Position numbers and translations under genes: made by a program
Notes under the pieces: generated by a model
The model's input: the letters and a program-made list of their open reading frames with translations, nothing else
What the model was told of the DNA's origin: nothing
Database searches by the model: none
Shown: positions 18,001 to 26,702 of the stretch, one piece after another
Layout: the number at the start of each line of letters is the position of its first letter
Position numbering within the stretch: the first letter of the stretch is position 1
Assembly (NCBI GenBank): GCA_039975855.1
Contig: JBDWGH010000004.1
Span: 1 to 64,000 of the forward strand
DNA from: Litorimonas sp039975855
GTDB lineage: Bacteria; Pseudomonadota; Alphaproteobacteria; Caulobacterales; Maricaulaceae
Direction: 5' to 3'
Length of the DNA stretch: 64,000 bases

Positions 18001-18506
18001 TTGCGGCGCAGTTCTGCCATCTGCGGCTCATCAAACGGCTCAAACCCCGGTAAAATGCCAGCTTCGATTGGGAAGCGAGACAAGATGCGTTCGCAGAATG
18101 CGTGGATAGTTTGAACCTTCAAACCTTCCGGTGTTTCCAACGCTTTTGCGAAAAGTTCCCGTGCCTTCGGTAATAAGACTGGGGGATTTAACGTCTCTGG
18201 AGCTTGCCCAAACAAGGTCGTTAAATCGGACCGAAGGTTCTCGTCATTCAAAACCGACCAATTGCCCAATGTCTCGAACAAGCGTTCCTGCATTTCAGAC
18301 GCGGCGGCCTTGGTATATGTCAGGCAAAGAATATCACTTGGCTCTGTACCGCCCAATAATATTCGCGAGACACGATCGACGAGTACCCGGGTTTTGCCTG
18401 AGCCTGCATTGGCCGCCGCAAGACGAGTTCCCGACGGATCAGCCGCCATGCGCTGGGCCTGAGTCGCGAATTCTAAGGGCGTCATGTTAGGGAGAGGCTC
18501 AAGCAT
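15039..18506 (-). CDS. addA: Double-strand-break repair helicase-nuclease AddA
   Basis: 1155 residues from the ATG at 18506, which overlaps the addB stop by 8 nt and is preceded by GAGGTGAGGG. Superfamily 1 helicase motifs are clear: AANAGSGKTRVLVDR (Walker A, about residues 31-45), LLDEAQDTSPEQW (Walker B), VGDEKQSIYGFQGA, VMTVHGAKGLESPIVFLPD and LLYVAMTRAESRL. The C-terminal RecB-type nuclease has NAQIDRLCVTDEAVTIVDYK. With AddB it unwinds and resects broken DNA for RecA-dependent repair. The length and the absence of recBCD match the alphaproteobacterial AddAB type. Confidence 0.96.
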   Translation of the reverse strand: MLEPLPNMTPLEFATQAQRMAADPSGTRLAAANAGSGKTRVLVDRVSRILLGGTEPSDILCLTYTKAAASEMQERLFETLGNWSVLNDENLRSDLTTLFGQAPETLNPPVLLPKARELFAKALETPEGLKVQTIHAFCERILSRFPIEAGILPGFEPFDEPQMAELRRKVETQILKEAMENTTGEVAQALQYLTLERADASLEELFKWMAFNPQKITAWQTAGLDVLAKNLKLGQERDPLKIAEAVWDRMTIAELQSVSAALKTGGANDVKRAVFIDGALAAADAVKALDFLQNIYFTQAGKGRAKIYDAKTHDIAKNWIDTHSLDIMEAVEAIRAGHIFALTESVFHISARYADLYTEVKHHARGLDYSDQILFVRRLLQNSEAADWIRYKLDGGIKHILLDEAQDTSPEQWEIINILSAPFFQPGPDENPNKPRTLFAVGDEKQSIYGFQGARPEQFLTEIRRHSEHATTDIRMTMSFRSTQEVLNVVDAVLFDCGGMQAMFDRETFPPASDEVRHIANREDKGLVELWPVTPPPEKLEENAPWDTTPVDAIGEGHQIEVLSKTIAATIKGWIDDGDPIFDREDGCTRPIKPQDVLILVRRRGPLFESIIRQLKRHEIPIAGADRLKLSEATIVKDLIALSRVCLLPSDDLSLAETLKSPLFGFDDNVLMKVAIDRPSTLWDAVQNRAPETHKTLVDFVALSRTRTPFDFYARVLDYKDEFGVSMRARFYQRLSLEARDALEAFLHQALEHQSRAAPSLQNFLHAFSQGDVEIKREQDSSLSEVRVMTVHGAKGLESPIVFLPDTTNIPTFRDVLLPSEDGGQVWNKSDAPYVEDLNEAAKTRIEQEQLRLLYVAMTRAESRLIVCGPHVGRANAKLKPGCWYDWVKRGLEALEASSFDAPSQRHGVENSETGLQYGAPPMPCGNGDVDPQLGSLELPDWVSINAASEGRRRRVTPSHLLSNPPVEMAVRSPAESSDPNIFKRGNLIHKLLEVLPEIPSARRQSTAEKMLSGYTDLPAGLRAKITKEVFAVLDHPDFAILFAPGSRAEVSLAGSARGLPDGMYLNAQIDRLCVTDEAVTIVDYKSNRPPPTDPSDVADLYLGQMAAYRELAREIYPGRTVNCALLWTDGPHLMTLPNALLDAALQKVAALPIS

Positions 18507-21492
18507 CACCCTCACCTCCGTCCATTCCTGCCCATTCCGCGCGCCGGGCAAGATCGTCAAAGTCTGACCAATTATTCGTATATTGTGCGCGCACCTGTGA
18601 CTCATACGGTGTGAGCGGATCATCAAATCGGTCTATAAGTTTTGATAACGTATCAATGGAATCATCGACTAATTCATCGACAGTTTTCTTTTTCCCAATG
18701 GGCGAATATTTGAAATCGTTATTAGACCCTTTGACTCGCATGTAACCAAGTCGGGCAGTGTCAGCTGGTTTATGCCCCTTCAGCCCGCCTTCGCGCAGAA
18801 TGAAGGCCGCAAGCGGAAGCTGCGGATCAAACCCTGCGGCAACAACGCCATCACTAGATGGGCTTCCGGTCTTAAAATCGACAAAGCCATATCCATCTCT
18901 GCCGCGTTCAACATAATCCATTTTCCCGCGTACGGAAAAATCTCGATCTGGAATTGCGGCTTGCCCCCAAACTTCCAAACCACTTTCTTGATAGCCATCC
19001 GCATGCCGCGAATTCAATTCTATACGTAAATTTTCCGCTATGGCCCTGAACCTGGCGCGTTCCTTCGCGATGACTTCTTCTGTATAGCCATAGAGACGGA
19101 AAGCCTCATCAAAGGCTTCAATCAGCACAACATCGTCTCCTTCGGTGAAAGGCGCTTTGGTGGCAGTCAGAAAATTCTCAATACCCAAATGAATAGCCGA
19201 ACCAAATTCTGATGCACCGTTTTGATGTCCCAAATCTTTCAATCGTTTGAGCCCAAGAACGTGTTTTCCGTAAATTGAATATGGATCACGGATAAAAGTT
19301 TTAACCTCCGTAATCGACAAGCTACGACCCTTCTCGGTGGTCCATCGTTTATCTTTGGGTGGCATCGGCTTGGGAGGCTTTGCCGGCGTTACATCATTAG
19401 CTGAGACGTAATCTAGTTTTTGAGCAAGCCTTAAATAATGGTCCGAAGTTCCTAAACGGGTCTTTACACCATCCGCACCAACTGCGCCTTGCAAAAGCGT
19501 TTTCAATCTCCACACCCAGCGCGACGCAATCGTTGGACCAGAATCAGATCGTTTAGAACGCGTTAGATATACCTTTGGATTAGAGGCTAGTTCAAAGAAG
19601 TCATGCGCCGCCAAACCATATCTACGTTCCGGCAAGGACAATTTCATATCGCGCCGCATCCCGCGGGATAAAAATGGCCCCGGTGATGGGGTTGCGGGCC
19701 AAGTACCTTCATTCAATCCGCCTAGAATGATGATATCGGCATCCAACATGCGCGCTTCTAACGGACCTAAAATTGACAGCCTTGGATGTGTGCCGCCGCG
19801 TGGGCGCACAACAATTCCTGTCATCAGTTGCCGCATCAAACGTAGAAATCCTTCAGCATCAACCTCTGGAAGATTATCCCCATAGACAATTATGTGTTCA
19901 AGCAATTGCGCCGCTCGCTCTCCCGCCTCACCGCACCAGAGATAATGGCTGCCGTGATTGTCCGGGCGCATGGTAATTTGTTCTGACGCCGCGATAAGCG
20001 CGGACGCCCATACAGGTGCTGCAGCTTTGCTTTGGAGTTCGATAAGAGGCTGAAGAGCCTTTTTCAGAGCCTTCTCAATTTCTTCTAACTCTCGTTTTGG
20101 GTCACCTGGGCGAATTTCCACGCGATATGCAGTTCGTTCTATCCGATGCCATGCCGCTAGAACCTTCCTAGGTTCTTGCCCTAACCCCGCCAGGGGGTGA
20201 CCAAAGAGTATCGATTTTTCCAATGGTCCATCGGAATTTTGTGACACGGATAAAACCGCATCCAGAAACACGCCAATTGAGGTTTCAGACAAAGGTTCAC
20301 CTTGGGACATATCCACGTCTACATCCCAGCGCGCCAAGCGCGCGCGTACTCGCCCCGCTAAAGCTTGATCCGGCGTCACTAGCGCCGCTGTTTTATTTTT
20401 ATCTTCCAACGCCTCTCGTAAGATCAGCGCGATAACCAATGCCTCTTCCGCGTCAGATCGGGTCTCGAGAAGAGAGAGCCCTTCAACTGCATGGTCAAAT
20501 ATACCTTTGCCGGAGTCAGTTTCTAGTTTTTCAATCCGGGCCAGCCAATCTGCGGTACGTGATGCTGGAACTAAAGCCTCTTCCAAAACACGTGTCCGCG
20601 CGAGACGATTCAGGTCTTTCTCGCCTGATCCAACCACCTCGGTTACGAAGTCACGGACATCGCCCCGGTCAACATCAAGACCGTTTATTAGGAGCTTCAT
20701 AGCGTATTGCGGATGTTGTTCGTCAATACTCTCCCAAGTTTGGTCGTTATCCGTCGCCTGAAACCCAGGCAAAACGACAAGTCCTTTCGGTAGATTTGCA
20801 ACCACGCGCATAAGACGACGCGTCGCGCGCAAACTACCCGTTGAACCAGCAATAATTACGGGATGATCTGGCGGATTTTCAGTCCAATGTGAAACAAGCG
20901 CATCTAGTAATTTAACTTTACGCGTTTGTGGTTCTTCCATGTTCAACTCGGCCAATCGCGCGGGCCAAAAATCTTGGATAATTTTATAGAGCGTGGCTGC
21001 GTCTTGGAAATGTTTAGCAGCCTCCCCCATCAGCCGCGCCCATGCGTCCGTCTCAGTCAGCTTAGCTTCTTCCAGCGCGGCGTCGTCCAAAATTGCAAGC
21101 AGTGGATCTGCCATCGCCAGAGCCGTCGCCGCATCCAGAGGTAAATCCATGGCGCGCTCATGATAGGCGGCCACCACCCGCGCCATTTCGAAACGACGCA
21201 GCGTACCATCAATGGCGGGACGAACTTTGCCTACCAACTCACCTGGTTCAAACGGAGGTTCTTCAGGGTCAATATCTGCCAAAGGACGCAGACGAGGGAG
21301 AAGGGCGGCACGAACGCCATCTTCCGTTGCTGCCGTGACAAAAGCTTCACCCAATCCGCGCACAGCTCGACGGGTTGGCAGCAATATCAGGCCAGATTGA
21401 AGTTCGTCGCCGTAACGACGCCGTAAGCCCTTGGCCAACATATCAAGAAAAGGAACGCCGGATGGCATGTTATAAACATGCGGCGCGCTCAT
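18499..21492 (-). CDS. addB: Double-strand-break repair protein AddB
   Basis: 997 residues. A degenerate helicase-like N-terminus (LILLPTRRAVRGLGEAF) is followed by a C-terminal PD-(D/E)XK nuclease domain, with SLSITEVKTFIRDPYSIYGK and the metal-site segment VRGKMDYVERGRDGYGFVDF ahead of KTG. AddB is the partner of AddA; in this complex both subunits carry a nuclease, one for each strand. ATG 21492 overlaps the murU stop by 4 nt (ATGA), and the stop overlaps addA by 8 nt, so the three are probably co-translated. Confidence 0.95.
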   Translation of the reverse strand: MSAPHVYNMPSGVPFLDMLAKGLRRRYGDELQSGLILLPTRRAVRGLGEAFVTAATEDGVRAALLPRLRPLADIDPEEPPFEPGELVGKVRPAIDGTLRRFEMARVVAAYHERAMDLPLDAATALAMADPLLAILDDAALEEAKLTETDAWARLMGEAAKHFQDAATLYKIIQDFWPARLAELNMEEPQTRKVKLLDALVSHWTENPPDHPVIIAGSTGSLRATRRLMRVVANLPKGLVVLPGFQATDNDQTWESIDEQHPQYAMKLLINGLDVDRGDVRDFVTEVVGSGEKDLNRLARTRVLEEALVPASRTADWLARIEKLETDSGKGIFDHAVEGLSLLETRSDAEEALVIALILREALEDKNKTAALVTPDQALAGRVRARLARWDVDVDMSQGEPLSETSIGVFLDAVLSVSQNSDGPLEKSILFGHPLAGLGQEPRKVLAAWHRIERTAYRVEIRPGDPKRELEEIEKALKKALQPLIELQSKAAAPVWASALIAASEQITMRPDNHGSHYLWCGEAGERAAQLLEHIIVYGDNLPEVDAEGFLRLMRQLMTGIVVRPRGGTHPRLSILGPLEARMLDADIIILGGLNEGTWPATPSPGPFLSRGMRRDMKLSLPERRYGLAAHDFFELASNPKVYLTRSKRSDSGPTIASRWVWRLKTLLQGAVGADGVKTRLGTSDHYLRLAQKLDYVSANDVTPAKPPKPMPPKDKRWTTEKGRSLSITEVKTFIRDPYSIYGKHVLGLKRLKDLGHQNGASEFGSAIHLGIENFLTATKAPFTEGDDVVLIEAFDEAFRLYGYTEEVIAKERARFRAIAENLRIELNSRHADGYQESGLEVWGQAAIPDRDFSVRGKMDYVERGRDGYGFVDFKTGSPSSDGVVAAGFDPQLPLAAFILREGGLKGHKPADTARLGYMRVKGSNNDFKYSPIGKKKTVDELVDDSIDTLSKLIDRFDDPLTPYESQVRAQYTNNWSDFDDLARRAEWAGMDGGEGDA

Positions 21493-22214
21493 CTATTTTG
21501 AGCCTTGTCAGCTCGTAAGATCGCCTCAGCATCTTCACGCGCTTGCGGGTCACCAACATGCATCCAAAACCCCTCCATCGGATGTCCATATAACGTTCCT
21601 GCGGCTATGGTGTGGGCCCAAATTCGTTTACGGGTAAACGGCTCAATCGGTTCCTTCGCCAGACGATCGAGTTTTGTAATCTGCACACCCGCATAGACAT
21701 ATGGCGCAGTGTCGCGATCTCCACGATACTCTAACCGCCCATCATGAGCGAAAAGAAAATCGCCGTCTCCATCATAGCCTAAGGTACGCTCGACTGGGGC
21801 GAGGGCCAGCAAATCGTCCATAATGGTTTCATCCCAACGCGCGAGGAGCGAGGGTATTAATGGGGCGTCACCCTCTTGCCAGATCGCGTCAATATTGCAG
21901 ACCAGAACAGGACCTTTTCCTAATAAAGGCAAAGCTCTGACCATCCCGCCCCCCGTTTCTAATAGTTTCTTTCGCTCATCTGAAATAATTATCTCAGGCC
22001 CAGATGTACGTAATTTTAAATGGGCCTCCAGATGGTCTGCATGAGCATGGACGTTCACAACAGCGCGTTCGATGCCCGCTTCTTTCAACCGATCCAGCAT
22101 GTGATCAATCAAGGGCTTTCCGCCAACCTCGACCATGGCTTTTGCACGGTCATCGGTAAGTGGCTGCATCCGCGTGCCATGCCCAGCAGCCAGTACCATT
22201 GCCGTTTTGATCAT
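21489..22214 (-). CDS. murU: N-acetylmuramate-1-phosphate uridylyltransferase-like nucleotidyltransferase
   Basis: 241 residues, a single nucleotidyltransferase domain with the start MVLAAGHGTRMQPLTDDRAK (nucleotide-binding signature), KPLIDHMLDRL, and the metal/sugar segment LVCNIDAIWQ. MurU makes UDP-MurNAc from MurNAc-1-P in the MurU/AmgK peptidoglycan-recycling bypass, which avoids the fosfomycin-sensitive MurA step. The assignment rests on the adjacent amgK (ATGA overlap); by sequence alone it could also be called a mannose-1-phosphate guanylyltransferase-like enzyme. Confidence 0.85.
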   Translation of the reverse strand: MIKTAMVLAAGHGTRMQPLTDDRAKAMVEVGGKPLIDHMLDRLKEAGIERAVVNVHAHADHLEAHLKLRTSGPEIIISDERKKLLETGGGMVRALPLLGKGPVLVCNIDAIWQEGDAPLIPSLLARWDETIMDDLLALAPVERTLGYDGDGDFLFAHDGRLEYRGDRDTAPYVYAGVQITKLDRLAKEPIEPFTRKRIWAHTIAAGTLYGHPMEGFWMHVGDPQAREDAEAILRADKAQNR

Positions 22215-23302
22215 GACAGTTCTCCGGGCAAATACCTATCAAACCAATCCCGTAACGCGCCAAAATTCGTGCCTCGCAAATTTCGAAGAAAATGGCCGTG
22301 AACCCGCGGAATTAAATCTCGGTAGGCAGGCTTTCCATCACGTTCAGCTAGGCGAACAAATATACCCAAAATTTTCGCGTTTCTTTGTGCGCCGAGGACC
22401 GCATAGGCTTGTCTGAACGCCGCCTCATCAGAGAGTTTAGCTTGCTCGCAAAATTGGGAAATAAGCGGATCAACTAGATCTTTTGAAACATCTCGACGGG
22501 CATCTTCTAAAAAGCTGACGAGATCATAAGCTGGGTGCACGAAAAGACCGTCTTGGAAATCTATCAAACCCACTTTCGCGACTGACTCTCGTTCGGGTAA
22601 CCAAAACAGATTTTCGGCATGGAAATCTCGAAGTGCCAGGCCTGGCGCATGAGACTCCAACACTTTGAAAAGTTGCCGCCAAATCGAATCCCATTCCGCC
22701 CTCGCATTATCTGAAACTTCGGCCCCTTTATCCGCGGCGTACCAATCCAAAAACAAATAGGTCTCAGTCAACAAGGCGGTTTCATCGTAATCCCTCACCC
22801 GCCACGTCGAAGTTTCGAAAGACATTTTTGAAGGAAAGGAGCTACGATAAATTTCAGCCAAGCATTCGACAGCAGCCTCATAGAGCGGCGCTTCCATGGA
22901 CGAGTCTGACTTAATTACGTTTGCATAAACCTCCTGCCCAAAATCTTCGAGCAACAGAAGCCCTGCTTCCAAATCTGCGGCCAGAACTTTCGGAGCTGAA
23001 AATCCACGAATTACAAGCTCATTCGAGAGACAGGCAAAAGCCGCGGGTTCAGGACCCGCCAAACGGGCCAACGCATTATACCCTAAAGCCCTTCGGTCAG
23101 CGACGCTCGCCCCTTCCGGTTCGGCCGGCGCTTCCGCACCGCGGGGAGCATCCATAAGCACTGCAACCTCATCGCCTCGGGTCAGTCGAAAATATCGACG
23201 GGACGACGCATCACCTGGAAAACTCTCGACAGATGCACCATACCATCCGGCACCCGCAATAAAGGCACGTCTTTGGCCCTCACGTTCAGACATCGCGTCC
23301 AT
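22211..23302 (-). CDS. amgK: Anomeric MurNAc/GlcNAc kinase (aminoglycoside-phosphotransferase fold)
   Basis: 363 residues. It has the kinase-like APH fold: FRLTRGDEVAVLMDAP in the N-lobe, the catalytic LRDFHAENLFW (Brenner-type motif) and the metal-binding LIDFQDG. AmgK phosphorylates MurNAc and GlcNAc at the anomeric position to feed MurU, recycling cell-wall sugars. Two starts are possible: ATG 23302 (17-nt overlap with tsaE) or ATG 23293 (8-nt overlap, the junction type also seen at trpF/trpB and addB/addA). The stop overlaps murU by ATGA. Confidence 0.88.
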   Translation of the reverse strand: MDAMSEREGQRRAFIAGAGWYGASVESFPGDASSRRYFRLTRGDEVAVLMDAPRGAEAPAEPEGASVADRRALGYNALARLAGPEPAAFACLSNELVIRGFSAPKVLAADLEAGLLLLEDFGQEVYANVIKSDSSMEAPLYEAAVECLAEIYRSSFPSKMSFETSTWRVRDYDETALLTETYLFLDWYAADKGAEVSDNARAEWDSIWRQLFKVLESHAPGLALRDFHAENLFWLPERESVAKVGLIDFQDGLFVHPAYDLVSFLEDARRDVSKDLVDPLISQFCEQAKLSDEAAFRQAYAVLGAQRNAKILGIFVRLAERDGKPAYRDLIPRVHGHFLRNLRGTNFGALRDWFDRYLPGELS

Positions 23303-23738
23303 CCCAACCGGTCAAGGTCACGCGCCGCCCCTCGCCTTCAAATGCAATTTCGATTTTCAAAACATTGGCCGGTAACAATTCACCCAACCGATCTGGCCAT
23401 TCCAATAAACAAACGTCCTCACCCATGGCATCCATCAACCCAAGTTCATAAGCCTCATCGGGGTGTTCCAAACGGTAGAGATCGCAATGCCAAAGTGTAA
23501 ACCTCGGCACGTCGTAGGTTTGAACAAGTGTGTAGGTCGGTGATGGTACGGTTTCATGCGGTAGCACGCTTTGGACTAAGCCTCGCGCAAGGGTCGTTTT
23601 CCCCGCGCCGAGCCCACCGATCAGCGCCACAGTATCGCCAGGTTCTAGCGCACGGCCAAGACGCGCGCCCAACTCTAGCATTTCTGCTTCATTTATGACG
23701 GTAAGGTATTCCACAGATACAGGTCTAGCGCCTTGCAA
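23286..23738 (-). CDS. tsaE: tRNA t6A biosynthesis ATPase TsaE
   Basis: 150 residues. The P-loop GGLGAGKTTLARGL, SPTYTLVQTYDV and the Walker-B-like LWHCDLYRLEHPDEAYELGL are the family's three landmarks. TsaE works with TsaB and TsaD to put threonylcarbamoyl on A37 of ANN-decoding tRNAs; tsaD is at 37921 in this window. No ATG precedes the conserved region; the reading begins at TTG 23738, and a GTG at 23714 is an equally plausible start. It heads the run into amgK and is divergent from the ferredoxin gene. Confidence 0.93.
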   Translation of the reverse strand: MQGARPVSVEYLTVINEAEMLELGARLGRALEPGDTVALIGGLGAGKTTLARGLVQSVLPHETVPSPTYTLVQTYDVPRFTLWHCDLYRLEHPDEAYELGLMDAMGEDVCLLEWPDRLGELLPANVLKIEIAFEGEGRRVTLTGWDGRDV

Positions 23739-23796
23739 TCGCGGTGCAAGCGCTTAGATATTCGATGAACACATTGAACCCGAATGCGAGCTTTTC

Positions 23797-24114
23797 ATGC
23801 CTAAAATTATCTTTATCGACCACGCTGGTGAACGCCGTGAAGTTGAAGCGAAAAACGGCACATCCGTCATGGAAGCTGCCGTTCAAAATATGATTCCTGG
23901 TATTGATGCGGATTGTGGCGGTGCCTGCGCGTGCGCAACCTGCCATGTGTATGTCGGCGAAGCGCATTTATCTAAGCTTAAAGAGAAAGACGACATGGAA
24001 GACTCCATGCTCGACTTTGCCGAAGCTGTTCAGGACAATTCCCGCCTCAGCTGTCAGATCTTGATGAATGATGAGCTGAACGGCATTGAAGTCAGCACGC
24101 CTGAAAGTCAGTAG
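23797..24114 (+). CDS. 2Fe-2S ferredoxin (adrenodoxin type)
   Basis: 105 residues. The cluster ligands are Cys40, Cys46, Cys49 (in DADCGGACACATCHVYVG) and Cys86 (RLSCQI), the C-x5-C-x2-C...C spacing of adrenodoxin/putidaredoxin-type ferredoxins. These pass single electrons to cytochromes P450 or serve Fe-S assembly. No isc genes are nearby, so partnership with the P450 at 41368 is possible but unproven. It sits alone on the plus strand between tsaE and divL, convergent with divL with an 18-bp gap. Confidence 0.95.
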   Translation: MPKIIFIDHAGERREVEAKNGTSVMEAAVQNMIPGIDADCGGACACATCHVYVGEAHLSKLKEKDDMEDSMLDFAEAVQDNSRLSCQILMNDELNGIEVSTPESQ

Positions 24115-24132
24115 GTTTCCACGGCTTAGGAC

Positions 24133-26565
24133 CTAGCCCTCAAACAACTCCGGATGTCCGGCGTCTGATGCAGCTTCCTTGGGAAGGTAGCAGGTAACAT
24201 GTGTCCCCTGCCCTTCGTCGCTCTCAAGCTCAACCCAACCCCCATGGCGCTCGACAAAACGTTGAACAAGCGCGAGGCCCAGGCCAGCACCACCTCTGGA
24301 GCTCTCAAAGCTTTCAAAAACCTGACTTTGTTTGTCGGATGGAATTCCTACACCATCATCCTTGACCCAAATTTGAACACCGCCACCAGGTGCGCGTTTG
24401 CCGCCCAGAAGTATCAAGCCGCCAGGTTTGGTGAAACGCAAAGCGTTAGAGAGTAAATTGTAAACAACTTGCTTAATCCGAGTCTCATCCGCGCGGATAA
24501 CGCCGATATCTGGGTCGCAATCCAGCTCCATTGATATTTTGGTATCTTCGGCTTTGGTCGCGACATAATCCAGCGCGTGAGACAGCACGTCATAGATATC
24601 CACGTCACCCAAATCGAGATCGAGAACATTTGCCTCAATCGCAGCGATATCCAAAATATCATCGATGATTTTGGCGAGGTCCTCGGACGCGCTTTGAATG
24701 GCAAAGACATATTCGCTTTGCTTGTCATTCATTTCACCAGCACCGCCGTTTTGTAGGAAATCGGCGTAGCCTGATATTGTCGTGAGCGGCGTTCGAAGTT
24801 GATAGCTGACATGACCGACAAATTCGGATTTCATACGATCAGCTTCTTCCAATGCCTCTGCCCGTTCAATAAGGGCAGCTTCTGTCTTACGAGCCGATGT
24901 AACGTCATCCCATGCGACTAGTGTCGCGCCGTCCGGTAAAGGTTTGGAAAGCCAAGTTAGCATTTTATCATCAGATCGCCGGATTTCGCCCTCAACCTGG
25001 CGTCTCACTTCAGGATTGGAATCCGTCGCTCGGGCTTTCAGATCATCCCAAAACTGTCGATCATGATAGAGCGGCAAGCACAAATCGATGAGGGAAGAAA
25101 AACGCGGCGTTTCCTTCAAATCATCCTCGGACAAACTCCACATCCGAGCGAAAGCATTATTGTGAATTTTCAAACGACCGTCAGTGCCAAACACCGCAAT
25201 ACCCTCTGATAGCTTATCCAGTGTCGCGCGCTGCACGTTAATGAGCGTGCCAAGACGTCCCTCCAAATCAATGCGATCCGTCATATCGGAGAACATCAAT
25301 GCAATGCCGCCTTGCGGATCGCGCATACGGATAAGACGTAAGGTGCGGCCATCTTGCAAATGCCAAAGTGCTGGCGGCATTTCAGCAGGCCATTCCGTAT
25401 AAAGGCTTAGCTCGTCCGATTTCCAGCTACCGTGATCAGGCTGAGCCGGCACTTGGCCGCGTTCACGCATATGATCGAGCCACTCGCCATGACTTGGACG
25501 GTCACGAGACCAAGCTTCATCCAATTCAAACATGTGTCGGAAAGCTTCGTTTTCAAAACTGGCTTTCATATCACTGCCAAAAATAACAACGGCTTCGTCC
25601 ATTGAGTTCAGCAGTTTATCATGAGCCGCCACATGTTGACTGAGCTTAAGGCGCAACTCCTCCATCTCATTCGCGTCTAGCGCGATACCAGCCAAACCAC
25701 CATTGATCGGGAAAAGCGAGATCGACGTCGCACGCCTCTCACCACCTAAAACAATATGCCGTGTCGAATCGCGCGATGTTTGTTCAGACAAAACTGTCCG
25801 CGCGTCTTCGCTAGATTGATGATCTAAATGAATTTGATTATTCGTTACGTCTCGCACATCGGACGCACCGACCGCATCGACATAGGCGGTGTTTACCCAG
25901 TTAATACGACCAGCACTGTTCATCCGCCAAAGCGGGAACGGCGCCCGGCTCATCATTTCTATAAATGCGATGGGATCAGTTTCTGAAGTAATACGGGAAT
26001 TCTCGAATCGGGAGATCGCGGCTTTCTCGTCTTCACCGCGAATAGAAGCATCCTCGAGCCATAACACGACCTGCCGGCCCGCGACGCGGCCATCCGCCTC
26101 AATGATGTTGCCTTCCGGCAAGACAATAGAAATTGAGAATGGCTCACCCTTAGTTCGTAAATTTTGGATATAGGTCCGAAGGGGCTGCGAATCTGCTCGC
26201 TCTGATATCGTATTTAAATCTGCCACCCCATCCAAAACACGCATAGCTAACTGGCTGGAACGTCCTGGATCAGCGAACCGCATTATGGACGCTAAAGCGG
26301 CCGGACTGCCTAAAACTTTTGGATCACCCCACCCGTCTTCAGATGTGACCGTGTTTTCTTCCCAAACAAGAATAAGACCCGGATACGCACCCATGATAGC
26401 ATCATAAGAGCCCAGACGACGATCAAGATCCGTCGCTTTCATTTTCCAGCGAGAGGCAGAAGCGCCCTCGCGAATGGAAAGACGTAACGCAAACATAATA
26501 GAAACAAAGGCCACAAAGATTGCGCCCAGTCCCACCCATGTCATGATGTCGGCGCCTGCAAACAT
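24133..26565 (-). CDS. divL: DivL-like cell-cycle tyrosine pseudo-kinase
   Basis: 810 residues. One N-terminal membrane helix (MTWVGLGAIFVAFVSIMFAL) is followed by several PAS-like domains (about residues 45-540), a DHp helix pair and a HATPase domain (NLLSNALRF, VKDDGVGIP, GAGLGLALV). In the H-box the invariant His is replaced by Tyr588, reading GHVSYQLRTPLTTI, the hallmark of DivL (Tyr550 in Caulobacter). DivL binds DivK~P through this region and sets CckA activity, and so CtrA, at the new pole. AGGGGAAG precedes ATG 26565. It is single, convergent with ferredoxin. Confidence 0.92.
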   Translation of the reverse strand: MFAGADIMTWVGLGAIFVAFVSIMFALRLSIREGASASRWKMKATDLDRRLGSYDAIMGAYPGLILVWEENTVTSEDGWGDPKVLGSPAALASIMRFADPGRSSQLAMRVLDGVADLNTISERADSQPLRTYIQNLRTKGEPFSISIVLPEGNIIEADGRVAGRQVVLWLEDASIRGEDEKAAISRFENSRITSETDPIAFIEMMSRAPFPLWRMNSAGRINWVNTAYVDAVGASDVRDVTNNQIHLDHQSSEDARTVLSEQTSRDSTRHIVLGGERRATSISLFPINGGLAGIALDANEMEELRLKLSQHVAAHDKLLNSMDEAVVIFGSDMKASFENEAFRHMFELDEAWSRDRPSHGEWLDHMRERGQVPAQPDHGSWKSDELSLYTEWPAEMPPALWHLQDGRTLRLIRMRDPQGGIALMFSDMTDRIDLEGRLGTLINVQRATLDKLSEGIAVFGTDGRLKIHNNAFARMWSLSEDDLKETPRFSSLIDLCLPLYHDRQFWDDLKARATDSNPEVRRQVEGEIRRSDDKMLTWLSKPLPDGATLVAWDDVTSARKTEAALIERAEALEEADRMKSEFVGHVSYQLRTPLTTISGYADFLQNGGAGEMNDKQSEYVFAIQSASEDLAKIIDDILDIAAIEANVLDLDLGDVDIYDVLSHALDYVATKAEDTKISMELDCDPDIGVIRADETRIKQVVYNLLSNALRFTKPGGLILLGGKRAPGGGVQIWVKDDGVGIPSDKQSQVFESFESSRGGAGLGLALVQRFVERHGGWVELESDEGQGTHVTCYLPKEAASDAGHPELFEG

Positions 26566-26702
26566 GGATGTCTTCCCCTTAGGGCTCTATTTTGAGCCAT
26601 ATTCTACGCATCACTGAATTTGGGGTCTACATAACCAAACCCGTGTGGGAAAGGTGTGATTGTAGTGGAATAAGCGAATTTAACGCTGCAATCCGCGTTG
26701 TT

